Of a DNA stretch of 64,000 nucleotides, positions 53,357 through 61,808 are shown piece by piece. Where the stretch lies: contig CAYSYM010000002.1 of assembly GCA_964435115.1 (NCBI GenBank), forward strand, positions 89,420 to 153,419, in the 5' to 3' direction. The stretch's first letter is position 1; each line of letters begins with the position of its first letter. The notes under the pieces are model-generated. The model was not told the DNA's origin. It did not search any database and was given only the letters and a program-made list of their open reading frames with translations. The translations under genes and the position numbers were made by a program. The DNA is from CAYSYM01 sp964435115 (lineage in GTDB: Bacteria > Chloroflexota > UBA6077 > CF-72).

Positions 53357-54406
53357 ATGCCAGGGCGGACGCTCACCTTCCGTGAGGCGATCAACGAGGC
53401 GATGCGCCTCGAGATGCGTCGCGATCCAACCGTCATCCTGATGGGCGAGGACGTCGCCGGCGGGGCGCGCCTCCCCAACATCGAGGGCCAGGGCACTGAG
53501 GCGTGGGGTGGCGTGCTCGGCGTCTCGAAGGGCCTGGTCCAGGAGTTCGGGCGCCAGCGTGTGCTGGACACACCGATCAGTGAGTCGGCGTTCATCGGCG
53601 CGGCGGTCGGCGCCGCGGCCACCGGCCTTCGGCCGATCGCCGAGCTGATGTTCGTGGACTTCTTCGGCGTGTGCATGGACCAGATCTACAACCAGGGCGC
53701 CAAGCTCCGCTACATGTTCGGCGGCAAGGCCAAGGTGCCGATGGTGATCCGGACCATGATCGGCGCTGGCTTCCGCGCCGCCGGCCAGCACTCCGGCTGC
53801 CACTACTCCCTGTTCACCCACATGCCGGGCTTGAAGTGCGTCGTCCCGGCTACGCCGGCCGATGCAAAAGGCCTGCTCGCGGCGTCCATTCGCGACGACG
53901 ACCCGGTCATCTTCTTCGAGCACAAGCTGCTCTACGACGTCGAAGGGGAGGTTCCCGAGGGGGAGTACGTCCTCCCGCTTGGGACCGCGGACGTGAAGCG
54001 GGAGGGCTCTGACGTCACCATTGTGGCCATCGGGCGGATGGTGTCCTTCGCGCTCCAGGCGGCCGAGCAGCTCGCCCAGGAGGGGGTGAGCGCTGAAGTG
54101 ATCGACCCGCGGACGCTCTCGCCACTTGACGGAGAATCCATCCTGCGATCGGTCAAGAAGACGCACCACCTGGTTGTCGTGGACGAAGATAACCCGCGCT
54201 GCAGCGTCGCCGGCGACGTGGTCATGCTCGCGGCGACCGAGGCGCTCGAGTATCTAGACGGCGCCCCGCAGGTTGTGACGGCCCCACACGCCGTGGTGCC
54301 GTTCAGCCCGGCGCTCGAGGACGTCTATCTGCCCTCGCCTGAAAAAGTCGCCCGGGCGGCGCGGGCCGCGCTGGGTCGGGAGGCGGCAGTCCGAGTCCCT
54401 GCCTGA
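53357..54406 (+). CDS. acoB: Acetoin/pyruvate-type 2-oxoacid dehydrogenase E1 component, beta subunit
   Basis: A 349-residue E1 beta subunit (transketolase-like Pyr domain plus C-terminal domain). Seen are LMGEDVAGGARLPN, RVLDTPISESAFIGAAVGAA (core DTPISESAFIG), the K-binding and interface region GQHSGCHYSLFTH, and VIDPRTLSPLDGESIL. It forms the alpha2beta2 E1 with the upstream gene. A GAGGAGG ribosome site precedes ATG 53357. After its stop comes a perfect 54-bp palindrome before acoX, which may set the ratio of E1 to the distal proteins. Confidence 0.92.
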   Translation: MPGRTLTFREAINEAMRLEMRRDPTVILMGEDVAGGARLPNIEGQGTEAWGGVLGVSKGLVQEFGRQRVLDTPISESAFIGAAVGAAATGLRPIAELMFVDFFGVCMDQIYNQGAKLRYMFGGKAKVPMVIRTMIGAGFRAAGQHSGCHYSLFTHMPGLKCVVPATPADAKGLLAASIRDDDPVIFFEHKLLYDVEGEVPEGEYVLPLGTADVKREGSDVTIVAIGRMVSFALQAAEQLAQEGVSAEVIDPRTLSPLDGESILRSVKKTHHLVVVDEDNPRCSVAGDVVMLAATEALEYLDGAPQVVTAPHAVVPFSPALEDVYLPSPEKVARAARAALGREAAVRVPA

Positions 54407-54431
54407 CGTAGGCCAGACATCTGCAAGGACA

Positions 54432-54501
54432 GGCCCGGCCGGGGGTGAGGTGGGCGGCGCCGCCCACCTCACCCCCGGCCGGGCCAGCCGCTGGCTGGCC
54501 C
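54432..54501 (+). repeat. Perfect 54-bp palindrome overlapping a second hairpin, between acoB and acoX
   Basis: Bases 54432-54485 form a perfect palindrome with 27-base arms and no loop. Its last five bases (54481-54485) are also the start of a second hairpin, stem 54481-54489 with 54493-54501 and a GCT loop. The two structures cannot form fully at once, and the second sits just before the acoX ribosome site. No T-run follows, so a simple intrinsic terminator is unlikely; mRNA processing, attenuation or a protein-binding site are options. Confidence 0.85.
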
Positions 54502-54512
54502 ATGGGGGGTCA

Positions 54513-55490
54513 ATGACCGTTGGGATCATCGCCAACCCAGCTTCAGGCAAAGACATTCGTCGGCTGGTGGCGCATGGCTCAGTCTTCGACGACAACGAGA
54601 AGGTCAACATCCTGCGCCGCCTGCTGCGGGCGATCGACGCCCTGCATGGCCGGCAGGTGGTTGTCATGCCCGACACCGACGACTTGGGGATGCGAGCGCT
54701 GGACCACCTGCAGGTCTCGCTGGACGTCGCCGTCCTCGACCTGCCGGTGCGCGGCGACGCGCGGGACTCGACAGCCGCGGCCGCGGCCATGGCTGGGACG
54801 GGGGTGAGCTGTATCGTCACTCTTGGCGGTGATGGGACAAACCGCGCGGTTGCCAAGGCGAGCCGCGACGTCCCGTTGCTGCCCATCTCGACGGGCACGA
54901 ATAACGTCTTCCCCAGCATGGTTGAAGGAACGGTGGCGGGGATGGCGGCCCAGGTGGTCGACAGCGGCGTGGTGGACCTGGAGCAGGTGACACGCCGCGG
55001 CAAGCGACTGGAGGTGCTGGTAGACGGCTCTTGCGCCGACATTGCGCTGGTGGACGTGGCGGCGAGCCGCGACATCTTCGTCGGCAGCCGGGCCCTGTGG
55101 GACCCGGCGCGGCTGCGCGAGGCTGTGGTCGCCTGCGCGCAGCCGGGGACGGTGGGCCTCACAGCGGTCGGCGGGTGCCTGGCGTCCGTTGCGCGGGACG
55201 AGCCCCGCGCGGTGCACGTCCGCTTCGGCGCAGGCGGTCGTCGGGTCCTGGCGCCCCTGGCGCCGGGTCTCGTCGTACCGCTGGCAATCCGGGACCACCG
55301 CGTCGTCGGCCCATGGGAGGAGGTGCGCTTCGAGCCCGGCGACTGCACGCTCGCGCTGGACGGTGAGCGGGAGTTGGAGATCGGGGCGGAGCAGGTGGTG
55401 GCCGTGCGCCTCAGCCTCGACGGCCCACGGATCGTGGACATCCAGGCGTGCCTGGCTGCGGCGGCCAGGTGGGGCGCCTTTGAGTGCTGA
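54513..55490 (+). CDS. acoX: AcoX-like NAD-kinase-fold protein
   Basis: A 325-residue protein with the ATP-NAD kinase/AcoX fold: GIIANPASGKDIRRL at the start, the nucleotide-binding GGDGTNRAVAK and the following PISTGTNNVFP. AcoX is found in acetoin dehydrogenase operons of Ralstonia and others, and its exact role is unresolved. Its presence here between E1 and E2 is the main evidence that the complex is of the acetoin type. ATG 54513 follows a GGGGGG ribosome site at 54504-54509; a longer frame from 54450 would translate the palindrome and is rejected. It could instead phosphorylate NAD or a related cofactor. Confidence 0.87.
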   Translation: MTVGIIANPASGKDIRRLVAHGSVFDDNEKVNILRRLLRAIDALHGRQVVVMPDTDDLGMRALDHLQVSLDVAVLDLPVRGDARDSTAAAAAMAGTGVSCIVTLGGDGTNRAVAKASRDVPLLPISTGTNNVFPSMVEGTVAGMAAQVVDSGVVDLEQVTRRGKRLEVLVDGSCADIALVDVAASRDIFVGSRALWDPARLREAVVACAQPGTVGLTAVGGCLASVARDEPRAVHVRFGAGGRRVLAPLAPGLVVPLAIRDHRVVGPWEEVRFEPGDCTLALDGERELEIGAEQVVAVRLSLDGPRIVDIQACLAAAARWGAFEC

Positions 55491-55587
55491 GCCGGTGAGC
55501 CAAGCTGGGTACGGAGCGGCGCCGGTGCGGCCGACGGCGTAGTCTGCCGGAAGAGCAGCAGGAAGCGCTCCGAGCTCGGAGGTAGGC

Positions 55588-56790
55588 ATGGCGGTCACGC
55601 TGGTAATGCCGAAGCTGGGGATGGCGATGAGCGAGGGCGAGGTGGTGCGCTGGACCCGCGAGGACGGCGCGCAGGTCGCCAAGGACGACGTCGTCGTGAT
55701 CATCATGAGCAAGAAGATCACCTACGAGGTGCGCGCACCGGAGAGTGGCGTCCTGCGCCACGCCGCCCGGCCGAAGCAGAAGCTCCCTGTCGGTGCCCCA
55801 ATCGGCTTCGTGACCGCTCCGGGCGAGGCGATTCCCGAAGTGGCACCCGCTGTCGCTGCTCCCGCCGCGGGCGCCAGGGCTGAGGCAGCGGTCAGCCAGG
55901 CTCCGGCGGCGGTCGCGGCTCCGGCGGGGCCGCAGGCGGAGGTGCTGGCGACGCCGGCCGCCAAGCGGCTCGCGCGCGAGCGGGGCGTCAACCTGGCCGA
56001 GGTGGGGGGCACCGGGCCGGGTGGGCGGGTCCAGGAGCAGGACGTGCTGACCTTCATCGAGCAGCCCCGTGCCGTGGCCCGGGCGCCGGCCAGGCCGAGC
56101 GCTCCGGAACGCCTGAGCATCCCCTTCGCCGGCCTGCGTCAGGCCATCGCCGAGCAGATGGTCGCGAGCCTGCAGACCATGGCGCAGGTCACCCTCACCA
56201 CGGAGGCCGACGTGACCGGGTTGGTGGACTTCCACGAGCGGCTGCGGCGCACGTCCGACGTCTCGCTCACCAGCCTCATCGTCCGCGCGACAGCGGCGGC
56301 GCTCCGCCAGCACCCCCTGCTTAACGCCACGCTTGTCGGCGACGAGATTCAGCTTCTCCCAGAGGTCCACGTGGCGGTGGGCGTGGCGCTGGACGAGGGG
56401 CTGATCGTCCCGGTGATTCGCAACACGGACCGGCTCACCCTTGGCCAGGTCGACCAGGAGCTCAAGCGCCTGAGCGCGGGCGCTCGCGCGGGGACCCTGA
56501 GCGTGGACGAAGTGACCGGCGGTACGTTCACCATCACCAACCTGGGCATGTACGGTGTCGATGCCTTCACCCCGATCGTGAATCCGCCGGAGGCGGCCAT
56601 CCTGGGCGTCGGCCGCGTCATCGAGAAACCGGCCATCTACCGTGGCGAGCTCGCCAGGCGCAGTCTGATGGTCCTCAGCCTCACCTTCGACCACCGCCTG
56701 GTGGACGGCGCCCCGGCCGCGGCGTTCCTGCAGACGCTGCGGGAGATGCTGGAGCAGCCGGCCCTGGCTTTCGCCACGGCGGCGCGCTGA
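55588..56790 (+). CDS. acoC: 2-oxoacid/acetoin dehydrogenase E2 component (dihydrolipoamide acetyltransferase)
   Basis: A 400-residue E2. Residues 1-78 are a single lipoyl domain (PKLGMAMSEGEVVRW) with lipoyl-Lys K43 in SKKITYE, where most have an acidic residue before it. An Ala/Pro linker leads to a peripheral-subunit-binding domain (ATPAAKRLARERGVNLAEVGGTGPGGR), then the catalytic domain with FDHRLVDGAPAAAFL (HXXXDG). ATG 55588 follows GGAGGT. It transfers the acyl group to CoA. The stop overlaps the E3 start by one base (TGATG). Confidence 0.93.
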   Translation: MAVTLVMPKLGMAMSEGEVVRWTREDGAQVAKDDVVVIIMSKKITYEVRAPESGVLRHAARPKQKLPVGAPIGFVTAPGEAIPEVAPAVAAPAAGARAEAAVSQAPAAVAAPAGPQAEVLATPAAKRLARERGVNLAEVGGTGPGGRVQEQDVLTFIEQPRAVARAPARPSAPERLSIPFAGLRQAIAEQMVASLQTMAQVTLTTEADVTGLVDFHERLRRTSDVSLTSLIVRATAAALRQHPLLNATLVGDEIQLLPEVHVAVGVALDEGLIVPVIRNTDRLTLGQVDQELKRLSAGARAGTLSVDEVTGGTFTITNLGMYGVDAFTPIVNPPEAAILGVGRVIEKPAIYRGELARRSLMVLSLTFDHRLVDGAPAAAFLQTLREMLEQPALAFATAAR

Positions 56791-58166
56791 TGGACGCCGA
56801 CCTGCTGGTTCTCGGCGGCGGCCCGGCGGGGCTCGCGGCCGCGCTGCGGGCCGCGGAGCTTGGCGCGAGCGTCACGCTCGTCGAGCGGGAGCAGCCAGGC
56901 GGCGCCTGCCTGCATCGTGGCTGCGTGCCGACTGTCACGGCGGTGGAGTATGGGATCCGCTGCCAGGGCAACGGCGTTGGAGGAGCAGGCGGGGACCTGT
57001 TGCCCCTGCACCACCGCCAGGGCGAGATCGTCAGGCAGCTCTATGCCGGTATCCGGACCTCCCTCGAGCAGGCGGGTGTCACCGTGGTCGAGGGACAAGG
57101 GCAGCTTGTCGGGCCGGGAGCCGTCGAGGTTGAGCAGCGATCGGGCCAGCACGCTCGCCTGGCTGGCAGGGCCGTGCTCCTGGCGCAGGGGGCGAGCTTC
57201 GTCCTGCCAGACATGCCGGGGATCGACCTGCCCGGCGTCTGGACGACCGACCACGCGCTGAACGCGGACGCGGTGCCCGCGGACGTCGTGGTCTACGGCG
57301 GAAACTTCATCGGCATCGAGTGGGCGCAGTTCTTCCAGGCGTTCGGCAGCCGCGTGACGCTGCTGGAGCCCGGGCCGGCGCTTCTCCCAGGCGAAGACCC
57401 GGAGATTGCGGAGGTGCTGCAGTTCTTGCTGAGCGAGTCCGGCGTCGAGGTGCTACTGAATGCGCCGGTCTCGGCGCTCGAGGACGCCGGCGGCGGGAGG
57501 ATCGCCGCCCTCAGCGCCCGCGGACTCCACAGGGCGGAGCGGTTCCTGGTTTCTGACTGCCGGCAGCCGCTCCTGTCCGGTCTGCCGCTGGCGGAGCTGG
57601 GCCTCCAGACCCGGGCCGCCGCGCTGGTGGTGGACCGCCACCAGGCGACCTCGACGCCGGGCGTGTACGCGGCGGGCGACCTCACGGGCGGCCGCATGCT
57701 GTCGCAGTTCGCGCGTGCCCAGGGCAGCACCGCGGCGCAGGCAGCGCTGGGCCTGGGCAGCCAGTTCGACCCGGCCACCTGCCCCCGCGTGTACCACGTC
57801 CGGCCTGAGGTGGCGGCCGTCGGCCTTTCTGAGACCGAAGCGCGGGCGGCGGGCATCGGGGTCGTGGTGGGTCGCTCTGAGCTGGGCTACAACGCCCGGG
57901 CCCTCACGCTGGGGCAGGCGGTGGGCCTGGCTGAGGTGGTGGCCCGCCGCCCCGACGGGAAGGTGCTCGGCGTGCACCTCATCGGGCCAGCCTCCACCGA
58001 GCTCATCGCGCAGGCGGTCCTGGCCCTGCGGCTCGAGGCGCTCGCCGAGGACCTGGCGGCCGTGGTCCACGGGCATCCAACGCTCGCGGAAACCATCGCC
58101 GAGGCAGCGCAGGACGCTGTTCGCCAGCTCGCCACAGCCCCGCAGCCGGCAGGCCCACGCCAGTAG
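56790..58166 (+). CDS. Dihydrolipoamide dehydrogenase-like E3 with unusual NAD-site
   Basis: A 458-residue pyridine nucleotide-disulfide oxidoreductase. FAD motif GGGPAGLAAA (9-18), redox pair C40-C45 in GACLHRGC, and C-terminal HPTLAE (H429, E434) fit lipoamide dehydrogenase. Two regions deviate: the second Rossmann motif is GGNFIGIE (Asn for the middle Gly), and the usual VATGRRPN segment is VSDCRQPL. It should reoxidise the lipoyl arms of the E2 encoded just upstream (one-base overlap). The deviations leave open altered NAD affinity or another disulfide substrate. Confidence 0.85.
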   Translation: MDADLLVLGGGPAGLAAALRAAELGASVTLVEREQPGGACLHRGCVPTVTAVEYGIRCQGNGVGGAGGDLLPLHHRQGEIVRQLYAGIRTSLEQAGVTVVEGQGQLVGPGAVEVEQRSGQHARLAGRAVLLAQGASFVLPDMPGIDLPGVWTTDHALNADAVPADVVVYGGNFIGIEWAQFFQAFGSRVTLLEPGPALLPGEDPEIAEVLQFLLSESGVEVLLNAPVSALEDAGGGRIAALSARGLHRAERFLVSDCRQPLLSGLPLAELGLQTRAAALVVDRHQATSTPGVYAAGDLTGGRMLSQFARAQGSTAAQAALGLGSQFDPATCPRVYHVRPEVAAVGLSETEARAAGIGVVVGRSELGYNARALTLGQAVGLAEVVARRPDGKVLGVHLIGPASTELIAQAVLALRLEALAEDLAAVVHGHPTLAETIAEAAQDAVRQLATAPQPAGPRQ

Positions 58167-58171
58167 CCTGT

Positions 58172-59773
58172 ATGGACCCTAGCACGGCCGCGTCACCGCA
58201 GCCCGCCGGAAAGACCCTGGCTGTCCTGCGGCTGGGGCACCTGGCGTACCGCTGGGCGATGCAACTGCAGGAGCGCCTGGTCGAGGCCCGCCACCGCGGC
58301 GAAGTCGGCGACCTGCTACTCCTCGTGGAGCACCCCCCAACCGTGACGCTGGGCCGCGGCGGCGGGTATGAGGACCTTCTCGTCGCGCCCGAGCGGCTGG
58401 CCGCCGACGGGATCGCGTTCGCATCGACCAACCGTGGCGGCCGGGCCACCTACCACGGGCCGGGCCAGCTCGTCGTGTACCCGATCGTGCGGCTCGCCCC
58501 ACACGAGGCGCACGCGCACCTGTGGCGGCTCGAGGAAGCGGCCATTCAGACGCTGGCCCAATTCGGCGTTGTCTCCCACCGCGATGCCGATCACCCCGGC
58601 GTGTGGGTTGGGAAGGACAAGATCGCCGCCATCGGCCTCTCGATTCGCCGCGACGTCGCATACCACGGCATCGCCCTGAACGTCGCGCCCAACCTTCGCC
58701 ACTTCGAGACCATCGTCGCGTGCGGGATTGCCGACCGAGGTACCACATCGCTCGCCAGGCTGCTCGGCACGTCGCCGGCGCTCGAGGAAGTGGAGCGTGT
58801 GTTCTGTGAGGCCTTCGCCCGGCTCTCCGGCGCGACGTGGCACGTCGGGCTCCGAGAGGCGCCCTGGCTGGTCGCGCCAGCGCCGCAGGGGCCTGAGGTC
58901 GAGTGGCTGGCGGGCCTGTTCCAGCAGGAGCGCGTGCACACGGTCTGCGAGGAGGCAGCGTGTCCAAATGTGGGCGAGTGCTGGGGCCTGGGCACGGCCA
59001 CCTTCATGCTGCTGGGCGACGTGTGCACCCGCCACTGCCGCTTCTGTGCCGTCACGCCCGGACGACCCGATCCGCCCGACCCACTTGAGCCGTATCGTGT
59101 TGCCCGCGCGGCCGAGCAGATGGAGTTGCGCCACGTGGTGGTGACCTCTGTCGCGCGCGACGACCTGCCGGACGGTGGCGCGAGCCAGTTCACGGCGACG
59201 ATCGCCGCGCTGCGGCGGCGCCTGCCCGGCGCGACGATTGAGGTGCTGATCCCGGACTTCGCCGGTTCGGCGTCGGCGCTCGCCCTGGTGATCCAGGCTG
59301 GGCCGGACGTGCTGAGCCACAATATTGAGACCGTGCCGCGCCTGTATCCGCTGGTCCAACGGCGCAAGAACTATCGCCGCGCCCTGGGGGTGCTGGCGTA
59401 TGCGAAGCGTGCTGGCCTCACCGCGAAGTCCGGGCTGATCCTCGGCCTGGGGGAAACGCGAGGCGAGGTCGTGGACGTCCTGGTGGACCTGCGCCGAGTC
59501 GGCTGCGACCTGCTGACGCTCGGGCAATACCTCCAGCCGACTGACCGTCACCTCCCCGTGGCCGAGTACGTCCACCCCGCCGAGTTCGCCTGGTACCGCG
59601 AGATTGGACTGCAGCTCGGGTTCACGGACGTTGCCTCCGGTCCGCTGGTGCGGAGCTCGTACCGGGCTGGAGACATGCTGGGCAGCTTGGACGACCGGGC
59701 AAGGCGGCGCAGCGTGCCCCCTAAGAGTCCGAAATCCGGCGCCCACGCTGCCCTTTGCCAACCGTGCGCGTGA
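58172..59773 (+). CDS. Fused octanoyltransferase-lipoyl synthase (LipB-LipA)
   Basis: A single 533-residue chain. Residues 1-228 are LipB: RGGRATYHGPGQLVVYP (88-104), catalytic K150 and C184 (VACGI), transferring octanoyl from ACP to E2. Residues about 232-505 are the radical-SAM LipA: auxiliary-cluster motif C259-X4-C264-X5-C270, SAM-cluster CTRHCRFC (C285, C289, C292) and RSSYRAG (494-500). No stop or start codon separates them, and all catalytic residues are present, so this is a genuine bifunctional enzyme. It begins 5 bases after E3, so the operon supplies its own cofactor. The C-terminal 20 residues overlap ispE tail to tail. Confidence 0.93.
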   Translation: MDPSTAASPQPAGKTLAVLRLGHLAYRWAMQLQERLVEARHRGEVGDLLLLVEHPPTVTLGRGGGYEDLLVAPERLAADGIAFASTNRGGRATYHGPGQLVVYPIVRLAPHEAHAHLWRLEEAAIQTLAQFGVVSHRDADHPGVWVGKDKIAAIGLSIRRDVAYHGIALNVAPNLRHFETIVACGIADRGTTSLARLLGTSPALEEVERVFCEAFARLSGATWHVGLREAPWLVAPAPQGPEVEWLAGLFQQERVHTVCEEAACPNVGECWGLGTATFMLLGDVCTRHCRFCAVTPGRPDPPDPLEPYRVARAAEQMELRHVVVTSVARDDLPDGGASQFTATIAALRRRLPGATIEVLIPDFAGSASALALVIQAGPDVLSHNIETVPRLYPLVQRRKNYRRALGVLAYAKRAGLTAKSGLILGLGETRGEVVDVLVDLRRVGCDLLTLGQYLQPTDRHLPVAEYVHPAEFAWYREIGLQLGFTDVASGPLVRSSYRAGDMLGSLDDRARRRSVPPKSPKSGAHAALCQPCA

Positions 59774-60635
59774 CGTAGACGGGCTGGCCGAGGCCGCGCA
59801 GGCCGTGCGCGACCGCGCGGGCGTCGGCGTCGCTGGTGGCCAGTGCGAAGAGGGTTGGGCCGGCGCCAGCGAGGTGGAGGGGCCGGCGGGCGCACCCCTC
59901 GGCCGCCTCCCACAGGCGCGCCAGGCCGGGAAAGACCGCGCGCGCCGTGCGGGCGAACCCGTTCACCAGGTCGGCGTCCTCCACGCTGCCCTCCGTCGCC
60001 AGACGCGCCGCGGCGGCTTCGGTCGCTCGTCCATCGGTGAAGTCCGCCGGTCGCAGCGCCGCGTAGAGCCGCGCCGTCTTGTGCGAGATGTCGTGGCGTG
60101 GGGCGACGAGCACGAGCCAGGCTGGCCGCGCCCGCGCCACGGGCTGCAGTCGCTCGCCCCGGCCGCGCATGACCGCCGCGCCCCCGCGCAGGAAGAAGGG
60201 CACGTCGCTGCCGAGGCGCGCCGCCAGCGCGGCGAGGCCGCGCCGGTGGAGGTGGGTCCGCCACAGCCGGTTGAGGGCGAGCAGCGTGGCGGCGGCGTCG
60301 CTCGAGCCGCCACCCAGCCCGCCGGCCACCGGCACGCGCTTGCGCAGCGCGACGCGGACGCCGCGCTCGACTGCTGTCGTCTCTGCCAGGAGCCGGGCCG
60401 CACGCAGGACGAGGTTCTCGTCGGCGGCGAGCTCCAGGCCTTCGACCGTGCAGGTGATGCCGTCCGCCAGATCGAACCGCAGCTCGTCGGCCAGCCGAAT
60501 GGTTCGGACCAGCGAGGCGATCTCGTGGTAGCCGTCGCTGCGCTGCCCCAGGAGCTCCAGCGTCAGGTTCACCTTGGCGTAGGCCCGGTAGGCGAGCGCC
60601 GAGGGAGGCTCGGCTGCGCTCTGCCCGTGGTTCAA
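59721..60635 (-). CDS. ispE: 4-diphosphocytidyl-2-C-methyl-D-erythritol kinase
   Basis: A 304-residue GHMP kinase of the MEP pathway. AYAKVNLTLELLGQRSDGYHEI at the start (core YAKVNLTLELL), ATP loop PVAGGLGGGSSDAAATL and LAGAGPTLFAL are diagnostic. Start TTG 60635 overlaps the ksgA stop (TTGA) and is supported by a GAGGAG ribosome site 8 bases upstream. The ksgA-ispE order is common in bacteria. Its 3' end overlaps the LipBA gene by 53 bases. Confidence 0.96.
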   Translation of the reverse strand: MNHGQSAAEPPSALAYRAYAKVNLTLELLGQRSDGYHEIASLVRTIRLADELRFDLADGITCTVEGLELAADENLVLRAARLLAETTAVERGVRVALRKRVPVAGGLGGGSSDAAATLLALNRLWRTHLHRRGLAALAARLGSDVPFFLRGGAAVMRGRGERLQPVARARPAWLVLVAPRHDISHKTARLYAALRPADFTDGRATEAAAARLATEGSVEDADLVNGFARTARAVFPGLARLWEAAEGCARRPLHLAGAGPTLFALATSDADARAVAHGLRGLGQPVYVTRTVGKGQRGRRISDS

Positions 60636-61507
60636 GGCGTGAGCTCCTCAAACAGCGCTGCCCACTCCCGTACGCTGAGCGTGCCCGGCCGGCGCCGGGG
60701 GTCGATGCCGCGCGCCTCGAGGCCTGGCAGGATCGTCGCGCGGTCGACCCGCAGCCCCTGGGCGAGGGAGTTCGCGAGGGTCTTCCGGGGCTGCGTGAAC
60801 CCGGCGTGCAGGAAGGCGACGAAGGTGGCGAATGAGGCCCGCGGGATGGCGCGGGCTCCGGCCGGCAGCGGCTGGATCAGGAGGACGGTGGAGTCGACCT
60901 TGGGCCGCGGATAGAAGGCGCCAGCGGGAACCTGACGTACGACGTGTACCGCTGCCTGGGCCTGGATCGCCACTGCCAGGGCGCTCAGCTCGCCAGGCCG
61001 GGCGGCGATGCGCTCCGCCACCTCGCGCTGGACCATTACCACCAGCCGAGACGCGAACGGCGGGCCGGCTTCCAGCAGGTGCCGCAACACCGGGGAGGTG
61101 ATGTGGTAGGGCAGGTTGGCGACGACGACGTACGGGCCGCCAAAGGCCGTGCTGGGGTCGAAGCCCAGGATGTCGGCTTCGTGGACCTCCAGGTTGGGCG
61201 CCGGCAGGTCGAGGCGTAGCCGCTGGGCGAGCTGGGCGTCCAGCTCGACGGCGACGACCCGTCTCACGCAGCGCACCAGCCGTTCGGTGAGGATCCCGAG
61301 CCCCGGGCCGACCTCGAGCACCTCGTCGCGCGCCGGGTCGAGCTTCGCGGCGCCGACGATCGCGTCGGCGACGCGGCCGTCGGCGAGGAACGCCTGCGAG
61401 AGCCGCTTGCGCGCGTGCAGGCCAAGCTGGCGCAGGCGCTCGGCGGGCCGGGCTCGGTCGCCGGGGCTCTCTGGTACCAAGCGCGAAGCGCCGGCGAGCG
61501 GCGCCAC
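60632..61507 (-). CDS. ksgA: 16S rRNA (adenine(1518)-N6/adenine(1519)-N6)-dimethyltransferase
   Basis: A 291-residue KsgA/RsmA that dimethylates two adjacent adenines in helix 45. Motifs: KRLSQAFLADGRV, EVLEVGPGLGILTERL (SAM site), VVANLPYHITSPVL (catalytic NLPYH) and FYPRPKVDST. GTG 61507 is chosen because a GGAGGGG ribosome site lies 9 bases before it and because the longer frame (to 61567) enters the SRP RNA gene. The N-terminal 20 residues are non-conserved. Confidence 0.95.
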   Translation of the reverse strand: MAPLAGASRLVPESPGDRARPAERLRQLGLHARKRLSQAFLADGRVADAIVGAAKLDPARDEVLEVGPGLGILTERLVRCVRRVVAVELDAQLAQRLRLDLPAPNLEVHEADILGFDPSTAFGGPYVVVANLPYHITSPVLRHLLEAGPPFASRLVVMVQREVAERIAARPGELSALAVAIQAQAAVHVVRQVPAGAFYPRPKVDSTVLLIQPLPAGARAIPRASFATFVAFLHAGFTQPRKTLANSLAQGLRVDRATILPGLEARGIDPRRRPGTLSVREWAALFEELTP

Positions 61508-61530
61508 CTCGGCTTGCCCCTCCGGACGAG

Positions 61531-61802
61531 GTGGCCGTGCACCCGTCTTCGATCGGCGCGCCGTCACAGCCGCGAGCCCGCTGGCTCAGGCCCGGCGACC
61601 CTGCGGCACCCGACGAGCACTCCTTACTGCTGCTTCCTTCCGGACCTGACAGGGTTCGAAGGTCGCCGCCGCGCAGGACCAGACCCTCAACGCTGCGCTG
61701 CCCACTGCCGGATCGGCAACGGACGACCTCGGACGGGGATTCAACCCCGCTAGAGCGGGTTTCGGGTTACAACGGACCGCTACTCCGCCGTCTAGCACGG
61801 CC
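61531..61802 (-). ncRNA. ffs: Large (Alu-domain-containing) signal recognition particle RNA
   Basis: On the minus strand the hallmark S-domain GTCAGGTCCGGAAGGAAGCAGCA lies near 61655-61630 (given here as GGTCCGGAAGGAAGCAGC), flanked by GGGTCCTGCGC-like and TGCCGCAGGGT segments. Upstream is the Alu domain (GTGCTAGACGG, GTAGCGGT, CCGCTCTAGCGGGG), as in Bacillus scRNA. The ends pair: GGCCGTGC at the 5' side with GCACGGCC at 61533-61540. About 270 nt in total. It targets membrane proteins with Ffh. A TAGAAT box sits just upstream and ksgA just downstream. Confidence 0.9.
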
Positions 61803-61808
61803 GCCCAC

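Noticed and set aside
54450..54512. 21-residue N-terminal extension of acoX
   Set aside because: Would translate the 54-bp palindrome; ATG 54513 has a ribosome site and matches the family start.
61508..61567. 20-residue N-terminal extension of ksgA
   Set aside because: Enters the 3' end of the SRP RNA, whereas GTG 61507 has a good ribosome site.
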